A stretch of DNA of 64,000 nucleotides from assembly GCA_964019135.1 (NCBI GenBank), contig OZ025263.1, forward strand, positions 28,581,639 to 28,645,638, read 5' to 3'. Origin of the DNA: Arenicola marina (taxonomy: Eukaryota; Annelida; Polychaeta; Arenicolidae). Shown here one piece after another: positions 43,901-58,900 of this stretch (its first letter is position 1; the number at the start of each line of letters is the position of its first letter). The notes beneath the pieces are model-generated. The model made no database searches. It was given only the letters and a program-made list of their open reading frames with translations, and was not told where the DNA came from. Both the position numbers and the translations under genes were made by a program.

Positions 43901-46900
43901 ACAAGCACCGGAACCAGTGGGACGACGACAACTCTAACCACTGTCACCCCGACCACCAGTGAGTCCACAACAGGTCAGTTATCAAACTTTATCATTTTAT
44001 GTTTAAAGGAAACGTATTGTCTAGAAGGAAACGGGCGTAAAACTCTAACTTCTTAAACGTCACTTTATAAGCGACATCGGCGATAATATATCGATTCTCA
44101 GCAGCTCAAAGTAGGATTGTAAGTCTGTATGCTGATTCTTTTGATAAGCACGTATGGTGCAGCGTTGTATTCTCTTTCCACCATAGTGGCGAGTACGACT
44201 AGCGCAACCAGCGCCAGCACCACTGCGGAGAGCACCACCAGCTTGACAACCCCAACGACAGTCTCGGAAACCACAAGCACCGGAACCAGTGGGACGACGA
44301 CGACTTCCACCACTGCCACCCCGAACACCAGTGAGCCCACAACAGGTCAGTGATGCAACTTTATCATTTTATGTTTAAAGGAAACGTATTGTCTAGAAGG
44401 AAACGGGCGTAAAACAAACTCTAACTTCTTAAACGTCACTTTATGAGAGACATCGGTGATAATATATCGTTTCTCAGCAGCTCAATGTATGATTGTAAGT
44501 CTGTATGCTGATTCTATTGATAAGCACGTATGGTGCAGCGTTGTATTCTTTTTCCACCATAGTGGCGAGTACGACTAGCGCAACCAGCGCCAGCACCACT
44601 GCGGAGAGCACCACCAGCTTGACAACCCCAACGACAGTCTCGGAAACCACAAGCACCGGAACCAGTGGGACGACGACAACTCTAACCACTGTCACCCCGA
44701 CCACCAGTGAGTCCACAACAGGTCAGTGATACAACTTTATCATTTAATGTTTCAAGGAAACGTATTGTCTGGAAGGAAACGGGCGTAAAACAAACTCTAA
44801 CTTCTTAAACGTCACTTTATAAGAGACATCGGTGATAATAGATCGTTTCTCAGCAGCTCAATGTATGATTGTAAGTCTGTATGCTGATTCTTTTGATAAG
44901 CACGTATGGTGCAGCGTTGTATTCTCTTTCAACCATAGTGGCGAGTACGACTAGCGCAACCAGCGCCAGCACCACTGCGGAGAGCACCACCAGCTTGACA
45001 ACCCCAACGACAGTCTCGGAAACCACAAGCACCGGAACCAGTGGGACGACGACAACTCTAACCACTGTCACCCCGACCACCAGTGAGTCCACAACAGGTC
45101 AGTTATCAAACTTTATCATTTTATGTTTAAAGGAAACGTATTGTCTAGAAGGAAACGGTCGTAAAACTCTAACTTCTTAAACGTCACTTTATAAGCGACA
45201 TCGGCGCTAATATATCGATTCTCAGCAGCTCAAAGTAGGATTGTAAGTCTGTATGCTGATTCTTTTGATAAGCACGTATGGTGCAGCGTTGTATTCTCTT
45301 TCCACCATAGTGGCGAGTACGACTAGCGCAACCAGCGCCAGCACCACTGCGGAGAGCACCACCAGCTTGACAACCCCAACGACAGTCTCGGAAACCACAA
45401 GCACCGGAACCAGTGGGACGACGACAACTCCCACCACGGTCACCCCGACCACCAGTGAGTCCACAACAGGTCAGTGATACAACTTTATCATTTTATGTTT
45501 AATGGAAACGTATTGTCTAGAATGAAACGGGCGTAAAACAAACTCTAACTTCTTAAACGTCACTTTATAAGCGACATCGGCGATAATATATCGATTCTCA
45601 GCAGCTCAAAGTAGGATTGTAAGTCTGTATGCTGATTCTTTTGATAAGCACGTATGGTGCAGCGTTGTATTCTCTTTCCACCATAGTGGCGAGTACGACT
45701 AGCGCAACCAGCGCCAGCACCACTGCGGAGAGCACCACCAGCTTGACAACCCCAACGACAGTCTCGGAAACCACAAGCACCGGGACCAGTGGGACGACGA
45801 CAACTCCCACCACTGTCACCCCGACCACCAGTGAGTCCACAACGGGTCAGTGATGAAACTTTATCATTTTATGTTTAAAGGAAACGTATTGTCTAGAAGG
45901 AAACAGGCGTAAAACTCTAACTTCTTAAACGTCACTTTATAAGCGACATCGGCGATAATATATCGATTCTCAGCAGCTCAAAGTAGGATTGTAAGTATGT
46001 ATGCTGATTCTTTTGATAAGCACGTATGGTGCAGCGTTGTATTCTCTTTCCACCATAGTGGCGAGTATGACTAGCGCAACCAGCGCCAGCACCACTGCGG
46101 AGAGCACCATCAGCTTGACAACCCCAACGACAGTCTCGGAAACCACAAGCACCGGAACCAGTGGGACGACGACAACTTCCACCACTGTCACCCCGACCAC
46201 CAGTGAGTCCACAACAGGTCAGTGATACAACTGTATCATTTTATGTTTAAAGGAAACGTATTGTCTAGAATGAAACGGGCGTAAAACTCTAACTTCTTAA
46301 ACGTCACTTTATAAGCGACATCGGCGCTAATATATCGATTCTCAGCAGCTCAAAGTAGGATTGTAAGTCTGTATGCTGATTCTTTTGATAAGCACGTATG
46401 GTGCAGCGTTGTATTCTCTTTCAACCATAGTGGCGAGTACGACTAGCGCAACCAGCGCCAGCACCACTGCGGAGAGCACCACCAGCTTGACAACCCCAAC
46501 GACAGTCTCGGAAACCACAAGCACCGGAACCAGTGGGACGACGACAACTCCCACCACGGTCACCCCGACCACCAGTGAGTCCACAGCAGGTCAGTGATAC
46601 AACTTTATCATTTTATGTTTAATGGAAACGTATTGTCTAGAATGAAACGGGCGTAAAACTCTAACTTCTTAAACGTCACTTTATAAGCGACATCGGCGAT
46701 AATATATCGATTCTCAGCAGCTCAAAGTAGGATTGTAAGTCTGTATGCTGATTCTTTTGATAAGCACGTATGGTGCAGCGTTGTATTCTCTTTCAACCAT
46801 AGTGGCGAGTACGACTAGCGCAACCAGCGCCAGCACCACTGCGGAGAGCACCACCAGCTTGACAACCCCAACGACAGTCTCGGAAACCACAAGCACCGGA

Positions 46901-49900
46901 ACCAGTGGGACGACGACAACTCCCACCACGGTCACCCCGACCACCAGTGAGTCCACAACAGGTCAGTTATCAAACTTTATCATTTTATGTTTAAAGGAAA
47001 CGTATTGTCTAGAAGGAAACGGGCGTAAAACTCTAACTTCTTAAACGTCACTTTATAAGCGACATCTGCGCTAATATATCGATTCTCAGCAGCTCAAAGT
47101 AGGATTGTAAGTCTGTATGCTGATTCTTTTGATAAGCACGTATGGTGCAGCGTTGTATTCTCTTTCCACCATAGTGGCGAGTACGACTAGCGCAACCAGC
47201 GCCAGCACCACTGCGGAGAGCACCACCAGCTTGACAACCCCAACGACAGTCTCGGAAACCACAAGCACCGGAACCAGTGGGACGACGACAACTCCCACCA
47301 CGGTCACCCCGACCACCAGTGAGTCCACAGCAGGTCAGTGATACAACTTTATCATTTTATGTTTAATGGAAACGTATTGTCTAGAATGAAACGGGCGTAA
47401 AACTCTAACTTCTTAAACGTCACTTTATAAGCGACATCGGCGATAATATATCGATTCTCAGCAGCTCAAAGTAGGATTGTAAGTATGTATGCTGATTCTT
47501 TTGATAAGCACGTATGGTGCAGCGTTGTATTCTCTTTCCACCATAGTGGCGAGTATGACTAGCGCAACCAGCGCCAGCACCACTGCGGAGAGCACCATCA
47601 GCTTGACAACCCCAACGACAGTCTCGGAAACCACAAGCACCGGAACCAGTGGGACGACGACAACTTCCACCACTGTCACCCCGACCACCAGTGAGTCCAC
47701 AACAGGTCAGTGATACAACTGTATCATTTTATGTTTAAAGGAAACGTATTGTCTAGAAGGAAACGGGCGTAAAACAAACTCTAACTTCTTAAAGGTCACT
47801 TTATAAGCGACATCGGCGATAATATATCGATTCTCAGCAGCTCAAAGTAGGATTTTAAGTCTGTATGCTGATTCTTTTGATAAGCACGTATGGTGCAGCG
47901 TTGTATTCTCTTTCCACCATAGTGGCGAGTACGACTAGCGCAACCAGCGCCAGCACCACTGCGGAGAGCACCACCAGCTTGACAACCCCAACGACAGTCT
48001 CGGAAACCACAAGCACCGGAACCAGTGGGACGACCACAACTCCCACCACGGTCACCCCGACCACCAGTGAGTCAACAGCAGGTCAGTGATACAACTTTAT
48101 CATTTTATGTTTAATGGAAACGTATTGTCTAGAATGAAACGGGCGTAAAACTCTAACTTCTTAAACGTCACTTTATAAGCGACATCGGCGATAATATATC
48201 GATTCTCAGCAGCTCAAAGTAGGATTGTAAGTATGTATGCTGATTCTTTTGATAAGCACGTATGGTGCAGCGTTGTATTCTCTTTCCACCATAGTGGCGA
48301 GTACGACTAGCGCAACCAGCGCCAGCACCACTGCGGAGAGCACCATCAGCTTGACAACCCCAACGACAGTCTCGGAAACCACAAGCACCGGAACCAGTGG
48401 GACGACGACAACTCCCACCACGGTCACCCCGACCACCAGTGAGTCCACAACAGGTCAGTGATACAACTTTATCATTTTATGTTTAATGGAAACGTATTGT
48501 CTAGAAGGAAACGGGCGTAAAACAAACTCTAACATCTTAAACGTCACTTTATAAGCGACATCGGCGACAATGTATCGATTCTCAGCGGCTCAATGTATGA
48601 TTGTAAGTCTGTATGCTGATTCATTTGATAAGCACGTATGGTGCAGCGTTGTATTCTCTTTCAACCATAGTGGCGAGTACGACTAGCGCAACCAGCGCCA
48701 GCACCACTGCGGAGAGCACCACCAGCTTGACAACCCCAACGACAGTCTCGGAAACCACAAGCACCGGAACCAGTGGGACGACGACAACTCTAACCACTGT
48801 CACCCCGACCACCAGTGAGTCCACAACAGGTCAGTGATGCAACTTTATCATTTTATGTTGAAAGAAAACTTATTGTCTAGAAGGAAACGGGCGTAAAACA
48901 AACTCTAACTTCTTAAACGTCACTTTATAAGCGACATCGGCGACAATATATCGATACTCAGCGGCTCAATTTATGATTGTAAGTCTGTATGCTGATTCTT
49001 TTGATACGCACGTATGGTGCAGCGTTGTATTCTCTTTCCACCATAGTGGCGAGTACGATTAGCGCAACCAGCGCCAGCACCACTGCAGAGAGCACCACCA
49101 GCTTGACAACCCCAACGACAGTCTCGGAAACCACAAGCACCGGAACCAGTGGGACGACGACAACTCCCACCACTGTCACCTCGACCACCAGTGAGTCCAC
49201 AACAGGTCAGTTATACAACTTTATCATTTTATTTTGAAAGGAAACGTATTGTCTAGAAGGAAACGGGCGTAAAACTCTAACTTCTTAAACGTCACTTTAT
49301 AAGCGACATCGGCGACAATATATCGATTCTCAGCGGCTCAATGTATGATTGTAAGTCTGTATGTTGATTCTTTTGATAAGCACGTATGGTGCAGCGTTGT
49401 ATTCTCTTTCCACCATAGTGGCGAGTACGACTAGCGCAACCAGCGCCAGCACCACTGCGGAGAGCACCACCAGCTTGACAACTCCAACGACAGTCTCGGA
49501 AACCACAAGCACCGGAACCAGTGGGACGACCACAACTCCCACCACGGTCACCCCGACCACCAGTGAGTCCACAACAGGTCAGTGATACAACTGTATCATT
49601 TTATGTTTAAAGAAAACTTATTGTCTAGAAGGAAACGGGCGTAAAACAAACTCTAACTTCTTAAACGTCACTTTATAAGCGACATCGGCGACAATATATC
49701 GATACTCAGCGGCTCAATTTATGATTGTAAGTCTGTATGCTGATTCTTTTGATACGCACGTATGGTGCAGCGTTGTATTCTCTTTCCACCATAGTGGCGA
49801 GTACGACTAGCGCAACCAGCGCCAGCACCACTGCAGAGAGCACCACCAGCTTGACAACCCCAACGACAGTCTCGGAAAGCACAAGCACCGGAACCAGTGG

Positions 49901-52900
49901 GACGACGACAACTCTAACCACTGTCACCCCGACCACCAGTGAGTCCACAACAGGTCAGTGATGCAACTTTATCATTTTATGTTGAAAGAAAACTTATTGT
50001 CTAGAAGGAAACGGGCGTAAAACAAACTCTAACTTCTTAAACGTCACTTTATAAGCGACATCGGCGACAATATATCGATACTCAGCGGCTCAATTTATGA
50101 TTGTAAGTCTGTATGCTGATTCTTTTGATACGCACGTATGGTGCAGCGTTGTATTCTCTTTCCACCATAGTGGCGAGTACGATTAGCGCAACCAGCGCCA
50201 GCACCACTGCAGAGAGCACCACCAGCTTGACAACCCCAACGACAGTCTCGGAAACCACAAGCACCGGAACCAGTGGGACGACGACAACTCCCACCACTGT
50301 CACCTCGACCACCAGTGAGTCCACAACAGGTCAGTTATACAACTTTATCATTTTATTTTGAAAGGAAACGTATTGTCTAGAAGGAAACGGGCGTAAAACT
50401 CTAACTTCTTAAACGTCACTTTATAAGCGACATCGGCGACAATATATCGATTCTCAGCGGCTCAATGTATGATTGTAAGTCTGTATGTTGATTCTTTTGA
50501 TAAGCACGTATGGTGCAGCGTTGTATTCTCTTTCCACCATAGTGGCGAGTACGACTAGCGCAACCAGCGCCAGCACCACTGCGGAGAGCACCACCAGCTT
50601 GACAACTCCAACGACAGTCTCGGAAACCACAAGCACCGGAACCAGTGGGACGACCACAACTCCCACCACGGTCACCCCGACCACCAGTGAGTCCACAACA
50701 GGTCAGTGATACAAATTTATCATTTTATGTTTCAAGGAAACGTATTGTCTAGAAGGAAACGGGCGTAAAACAAACTCTAACTTCTTAAACGTCACTTTAT
50801 AAGCGACATCGGCGATAATATATCGATTCTCAGCAGCTCAAAGTAGGATTGTAAGTCTGTATGCTGATTCTTTTGATAAGCACGTATGGTGCAGCGTTGT
50901 ATTCTCTTTCCACCATAGTGGCGAGTACGACTAGCGCAACCAGCGCCAGCACCACTGCGGAGAGCACCACCAGCTTGACAACCCCAACGACAGTCTCGGA
51001 AACCACAAGCACCGGAACCAGTGGGACGACGACAACTCCCACCACTGTCACCCCGACCACCAGTGAGTCCACAACAGGTCAGTGATGCAACTTTATCATT
51101 TTATGTTTAAAGAAAACTTATTGTCTAGAAGGAAACGGGCGTAAAACAAACTCTAACTTCTTAAACGTCACTTTATAAGCGACATCGGCGACAATATATC
51201 GATACTCAGCGGCTCAATTTATGATTGTAAGTCTGTATGCTGATTCTTTTGATACGCACGTATGGTGCAGCGTTGTATTCTCTTTCCACCATAGTGGCGA
51301 GTACGACTAGCGCAACCAGCGCCAGCACCACTGCAGAGAGCACCACCAGCTTGACAACCCCAACGACAGTCTCGGAAAGCACAAGCACCGGAACCAGTGG
51401 GACGACGACAACTCCCACCACTGTCACCCCGACCACCAGTGAGTCCACAACAGGTCAGTGATGCAACTTTATCATTTTATGTTTAAAGAAAACTTATTGT
51501 CTAGAAGGAAACGGGCGTAAAACAAACTCTAACTTCTTAAACGTCACTTTATAAGCGACATCGGCGACAATATATCGATACTCAGCGGCTCAATTTATGA
51601 TTGTAAGTCTGTATGCTGATTCTTTTGATACGCACGTATGGTGCAGCGTTGTATTCTCTTTCCACCATAGTGGCGAGTACGACTAGCGCAACCAGCGCCA
51701 GCACCACTGCGGAGAGCACCACCAGCTTGACAACCCCAACGACAGTCTCGGAAACCACAAGCACCGGAACCAGTGGGACGACGACAACTCCCACCACTGT
51801 CACCTCGACCACCAGTGAGTCCACAACAGGTCAGTTATACAACTTTATCATTTTATTTTGAAAGGAAACGTATTGTCTAGAAGGAAACGGGCGTAAAACT
51901 CTAACTTCTTAAACGTCACTTTATAAGCGACATCGGCGACAATATATCGATTCTCAGCGGCTCAATGTATGATTGTAAGTCTGTATGTTGATTCTTTTGA
52001 TAAGCACGTATGGTGCAGCGTTGTATTCTCTTTCCACCATAGTGGCGAGTACGACTAGCGCAACCAGCGCCAGCACCACTGCGGAGAGCACCACCAGCTT
52101 GACAACTCCAACGACAGTCTCGGAAACCACAAGCACCGGAACCAGTGGGACGACGACAACTCCCACAACTGTCACCCCGACCACCAGTGAGTCCACAACA
52201 GGTCAGTGATGCAACTTTATCATTTTATGTTTAATGGAAACGTATTGTCTAGAATGAAACGGGCGTAAAACAAACTCTAACTTCTTAAACGTCACTTTAT
52301 AAGCGACATCGGCGATAATATATCGATTCTCAGCAGCTCAAAGTAGGATTGTAAGTCTGTATGCTGATTCTTTTGATAAGCACGTATGGTGCAGCGTTGT
52401 ATTCTCTTTCCACCATAGTGGCGAGTACGACTAGCGCAACCAGCGCCAGCACCACTGCGGAGAGCACCACCAGCTTGACAAGCCCAACGACAGTCTCGGA
52501 AACCACAAGCACCGGAACCAGTGGGACGACGACAACTCCCACCACGGTCACCCCGACCACCAGTGAGTCCACAACAGGTCAGTTATCAAACTTTATCATT
52601 TTATGTTTAAAGGAAACGTATTGTCTAGAATGAAACGGGCGTAAAACTCTAACTTCTTAAACGTCACTTTATAAGCGACATCGGCGATAATATATCGATT
52701 CTCAGCAGCTCAAAGTAGGATTGTAAGTCTGTATGCTGATTCTTTTGATAAGCACGTATGGTGCAGCGTTGTATTCTCTTTCCACCATAGTGGCGAGTAC
52801 GACTAGCGCAACCAGCGCCAGCACCACTGCGGAGAGCACCACCAGCTTGACAACCCCAACGACAGTCTCGGAAACCACAAGCACCGGAACCAGTGGGACG

Positions 52901-55900
52901 ACGACGACTTCCACCACTGCCACCCCGAACACCAGTGAGCCCACAACAGGTCAGTGATGCAACTTTATCATTTTATGTTTAAAGGAAACGTATTGTCTAG
53001 AAGGAAACGGGCGTAAAACAAACTCTAACTTCTTAAACGTCACTTTATGAGAGACATCGGTGATAATATATCGTTTCTCAGCAGCTCAATGTATGATTGT
53101 AAGTCTGTATGCTGATTCTATTGATAAGCACGTATGGTGCAGCGTTGTATTCTTTTTCCACCATAGTGGCGAGTACGACTAGCGCAACCAGCGCCAGCAC
53201 CACTGCGGAGAGCACCACCAGCTTGACAACCCCAACGACAGTCTCGGAAACCACAAGCACCGGAACCAGTGGGACGACGACAACTCTAACCACTGTCACC
53301 CCGACCACCAGTGAGTCCACAACAGGTCAGTGATACAACTTTATCATTTAATGTTTCAATGAAACGTATTGTCTGGAAGGAAACGGGCGTAAAACAAACT
53401 CTAACTTCTTAAACGTCACTTTATAAGCGACATCGGCGATAATATATCGATTCTCAGCAGCTCAAAGTAGGATTGTAAGTCTGTATGCTGATTCTTTTGA
53501 TAAGCACGTATGGTGCAGCGTTGTATTCTCTTTCCACCATAGTGGCGAGTACGACTAGCGCAACCAGCGCCAGCACCGCTGCGGAGAGCACCACCAGCTT
53601 GACAACCCCAACGACAGTCTCGGAAACCACAAGCACCGGGACCAGTGGGACGACGACAACTCCCACCACTGTCACCCCGACCACCAGTGAGTCCACAACG
53701 GGTCAGTGATGAAACTTTATCATTTTATGTTTAAAGGAAACGTATTGTCTAGAAGGAAACGGGCGTAAAACAAACTCTAACTTCTTAAACGTCACTTTAT
53801 AAGAGACATCGGTGATAATAGATCGTTTCTCAGCAGCTCAATGTATGATTGTAAGTCTGTATGCTGATTCTTTTGATAAGCACGTATGGTGCAGCGTTGT
53901 ATTCTCTTTCAACCATAGTGGCGAGTACGACTAGCGCAACCAGCGCCAGCACCACTGCGGAGAGCACCACCAGCTTGACAACCCCAACGACAGTCTCGGA
54001 AACCACAAGCACCGGAACCAGTGGGACGACGACAACTCTAACCACTGTCACCCCGACCACCAGTGAGTCCACAACAGGTCAGTTATCAAACTTTATCATT
54101 TTATGTTTAAAGGAAACGTATTGTCTAGAAGGAAACGGTCGTAAAACTCTAACTTCTTAAACGTCACTTTATAAGCGACATCGGCGCTAATATATCGATT
54201 CTCAGCAGCTCAAAGTAGGATTGTAAGTCTGTATGCTGATTCTTTTGATAAGCACGTATGGTGCAGCGTTGTATTCTCTTTCCACCATAGTGGCGAGTAC
54301 GACTAGCGCAACCAGCGCCAGCACCACTGCGGAGAGCACCACCAGCTTGACAACCCCAACGACAGTCTCGGAAACCACAAGCACCGGAACCAGTGGGACG
54401 ACGACAACTCCCACCACGGTCACCCCGACCACCAGTGAGTCCACAACAGGTCAGTGATACAACTTTATCATTTTATGTTTAATGGAAACGTATTGTCTAG
54501 AATGAAACGGGCGTAAAACAAACTCTAACTTCTTAAACGTCACTTTATAAGCGACATCGGCGATAATATATCGATTCTCAGCAGCTCAAAGTAGGATTGT
54601 AAGTCTGTATGCTGATTCTTTTGATAAGCACGTATGGTGCAGCGTTGTATTCTCTTTCCACCATAGTGGCGAGTACGACTAGCGCAACCAGCGCCAGCAC
54701 CACTGCGGAGAGCACCACCAGCTTGACAACCCCAACGACAGTCTCGGAAACCACAAGCACCGGAACCAGTGGGACGACGACAACTCCCACCACGGTCACC
54801 CCGACCACCAGTGAGTCCACAGCAGGTCAGTGATACAACTTTATCATTTTATGTTTAATGGAAACGTATTGTCTAGAATGAAACGGGCGTAAAACTCTAA
54901 CTTCTTAAACGTCACTTTATAAGCGACATCGGCGATAATATATCGATTCTCAGCAGCTCAAAGTAGGATTGTAAGTCTGTATGCTGATTCTTTTGATAAG
55001 CACGTATGGTGCAGCGTTGTATTCTCTTTCAACCATAGTGGCGAGTACGACTAGCGCAACCAGCGCCAGCACCACTGCGGAGAGCACCACCAGCTTGACA
55101 ACCCCAACGACAGTCTCGGAAACCACAAGCACCGGAACCAGTGGGACGACGACAACTCCCACCACGGTCACCCCGACCACCAGTGAGTCCACAACAGGTC
55201 AGTTATCAAACTTTATCATTTTATGTTTAAAGGAAACGTATTGTCTAGAAGGAAACGGGCGTAAAACTCTAACTTCTTAAACGTCACTTTATAAGCGACA
55301 TCGGCGCTAATATATCGATTCTCAGCAGCTCAAAGTAGGATTGTAAGTCTGTATGCTGATTCTTTTGATAAGCACGTATGGTGCAGCGTTGTATTCTCTT
55401 TCCACCATAGTGGCGAGTACGACTAGCGCAACCAGCCCCAGCACCACTGCGGAGAGCACCACCAGCTTGACAACCCCAACGACAGTCTCGGAAACCACAA
55501 GCACCGGAACCAGTGGGACGACGACAACTCCCACCACGGTCACCCCGACCACCAGTGAGTCCACAGCAGGTCAGTGATACAACTTTATCATTTTATGTTT
55601 AATGGAAACGTATTGTCTAGAATGAAACGGGCGTAAAACTCTAACTTCTTAAACGTCACTTTATAAGCGACATCGGCGATAATATATCGATTCTCAGCAG
55701 CTCAAAGTAGGATTGTAAGTATGTATGCTGATTCTTTTGATAAGCACGTATGGTGCAGCGTTGTATTCTCTTTCCACCATAGTGGCGAGTATGACTAGCG
55801 CAACCAGCGCCAGCACCACTGCGGAGAGCACCATCAGCTTGACAACCCCAACGACAGTCTCGGAAACCACAAGCACCGGAACCAGTGGGACGACGACAAC

Positions 55901-58900
55901 TTCCACCACTGTCACCCCGACCACCAGTGAGTCCACAACAGGTCAGTGATACAACTGTATCATTTTATGTTTAAAGGAAACGTATTGTCTAGAAGGAAAC
56001 GGGCGTAAAACAAACTCTAACTTCTTAAAGGTCACTTTATAAGCGACATCGGCGATAATATATCGATTCTCAGCAGCTCAAAGTAGGATTGTAAGTCTGT
56101 ATGCTGATTCTTTTGATAAGCACGTATGGTGCAGCGTTGTATTCTCTTTCCACCATAGTGGCGAGTACGACTAGCGCAACCAGCGCCAGCACCACTGCGG
56201 AGAGCACCATCAGCTTGACAACCCCAACGACAGTCTCGGAAACCACAAGCACCGGAACCAGTGGGACGACGACAACTCCCACCACGGTCACCCCGACCAC
56301 CAGTGAGTCCACAGCAGGTCAGTGATACAACTTTATCATTTTATGTTTAATGGAAACGTATTGTCTAGAATGAAACGGGCGTAAAACTCTAACTTCTTAA
56401 ACGTCACTTTATAAGCGACATCGGCGACAATGTATCGATTCTCAGCGGCTCAATGTATGATTGTAAGTCTGTATGCTGATTCTTTTGATAAGCACGTATG
56501 GTGCAGCGTTGTATTCTCTTTCAACCATAGTGGCGAGTACGACTAGCGCAACCAGCGCCAGCACCACTGCGGAGAGCACCACCAGCTTGACAACCCCAAC
56601 GACAGTCTCGGAAACCACAAGCACCGGAACCAGTGGGACGACGACAACTCTAACCACTGTCACCCCGACCACCAGTGAGTCCACAACAGGTCAGTTATCA
56701 AACTTTATCATTTTATGTTTAAAGGAAACGTATTGTCTAGAAGGAAACGGGCGTAAAACTCTAACTTCTTAAACGTCACTTTATAACCGACATCGGCGCT
56801 AATATATCGATTCTCAGCAGCTCAAAGTAGGATTGTAAGTCTGTATGCTGATTCTTTTGATAAGCACGTATGGTGCAGCGTTGTATTCTCTTTCCACCAT
56901 AGTGGCGAGTACGACTAGCGCAACCAGCGCCAGCACCACTGCGGAGAGCACCACCAGCTTGACAACTCCAACGACAGTCTCGGAAACCACAAGCACCGGA
57001 ACCAGTGGGACGACCACAACTCCCACCACGGTCACCCCGACCACCAGTGAGTCCACAACAGGTCAGTGATACAAATTTATCATTTTATGTTTCAAGGAAA
57101 CGTATTGTCTAGAATGAAACGGGCGTAAAACAAACTCTAACTTCTTAAACGTCACTTTATAAGCGACATCGGCGATAATATATCGATTCTCAGCAGCTCA
57201 AAGTAGGATTGTAAGTCTGTATGCTGATTCTTTTGATAAGCACGTATGGTGCAGCGTTGTATTCTCTTTCCACCATAGTGGCGAGTACGACTAGCGCAAC
57301 CAGCGCCAGCACCACTGCGGAGAGCACCACCAGCTTGACAACCCCAACGACAGTCTCGGAAACCACAAGCACCGGAACCAGTGGGACGACGACAACTCCC
57401 ACCACTGTCACCCCGACCACCAGTGAGTCCACAACAGGTCAGTGATGCAACTTTATCATTTTATGTTGAAAGAAAACTTATTGTCTAGAAGGAAACGGGC
57501 GTAAAACAAACTCTAACTTCTTAAACGTCACTTTATAAGCGACATCGGCGACAATATATCGATACTCAGCGGCTCAATTTATGATTGTAAGTCTGTATGC
57601 TGATTCTTTTGATACGCACGTATGGTGCAGCGTTGTATTCTCTTTCCACCATAGTGGCGAGTACGATTAGCGCAACCAGCGCCAGCACCACTGCAGAGAG
57701 CACCACCAGCTTGACAACCCCAACGACAGTCTCGGAAACCACAAGCACCGGAACCAGTGGGACGACGACAACTCCCACCACTGTCACCCCGACCACCAGT
57801 GAGTCCACAACAGGTCAGTGATGCAACTTTATCATTTTATGTTTAAAGAAAACTTATTGTCTAGAAGGAAACGGGCGTAAAACAAACTCTAACTTCTTAA
57901 ACGTCACTTTATAAGCGACATCGGCGACAATATATCGATACTCAGCGGCTCAATTTATGATTGTAAGTCTGTATGCTGATTCTTTTGATACGCACGTATG
58001 GTGCAGCGTTGTATTCTCTTTCCACCATAGTGGCGAGTACGACTAGCGCAACCAGCGCCAGCACCACTGCGGAGAGCACCATCAGCTTGACAACCCCAAC
58101 GACAGTCTCGGAAACCACAAGCACCGGAACCAGTGGGACGACGACAACTCCCACAACTGTCACCCCGACCACCAGTGAGTCCACAACAGGTCAGTGATGC
58201 AACTTTATCATTTTATGTTTAATGGAAACGTATTGTCTAGAATGAAACGGGCGTAAAACAAACTCTAACTTCTTAAACGTCACTTTATAAGCGACATCGG
58301 CGATAATATATCGATTCTCAGCAGCTCAAAGTAGGATTGTAAGTCTGTATGCTGATTCTTTTGATAAGCACGTATGGTGCAGCGTTGTATTCTCTTTCCA
58401 CCATAGTGGCGAGTACGACTAGCGCAACCAGCGCCAGCACCACTGCGGAGAGCACCACCAGCTTGACAAGCCCAACGACAGTCTCGGAAACCACAAGCAC
58501 CGGAACCAGTGGGACGACGACAACTCCCACCACGGTCACCCCGACCACCAGTGAGTCCACAACAGGTCAGTGATACAAATTTATCATTTTATGTTTCAAG
58601 GAAACGTATTGTCTAGAAGGAAACGGGCGTAAAACAAACTCTAACTTCTTAAACGTCACTTTATAAGAGACATCGGTGATAATATATCGTTTCTCAGCAG
58701 CTCAATGTATGATTGTAAGTCTGTATGCTGATTCTTTTGATAAGCACGTATGGTGCAGCGTTGTATTCTCTTTCCACCATAGTGGCGAGTACGACTAGCG
58801 CAACCAGCGCCAGCACCACTGCGGAGAGCACCACCAGCTTGACAACCCCAACGACAGTCTCGGAAACCACAAGCACCGGAACCAGTGGGACGACGACAAG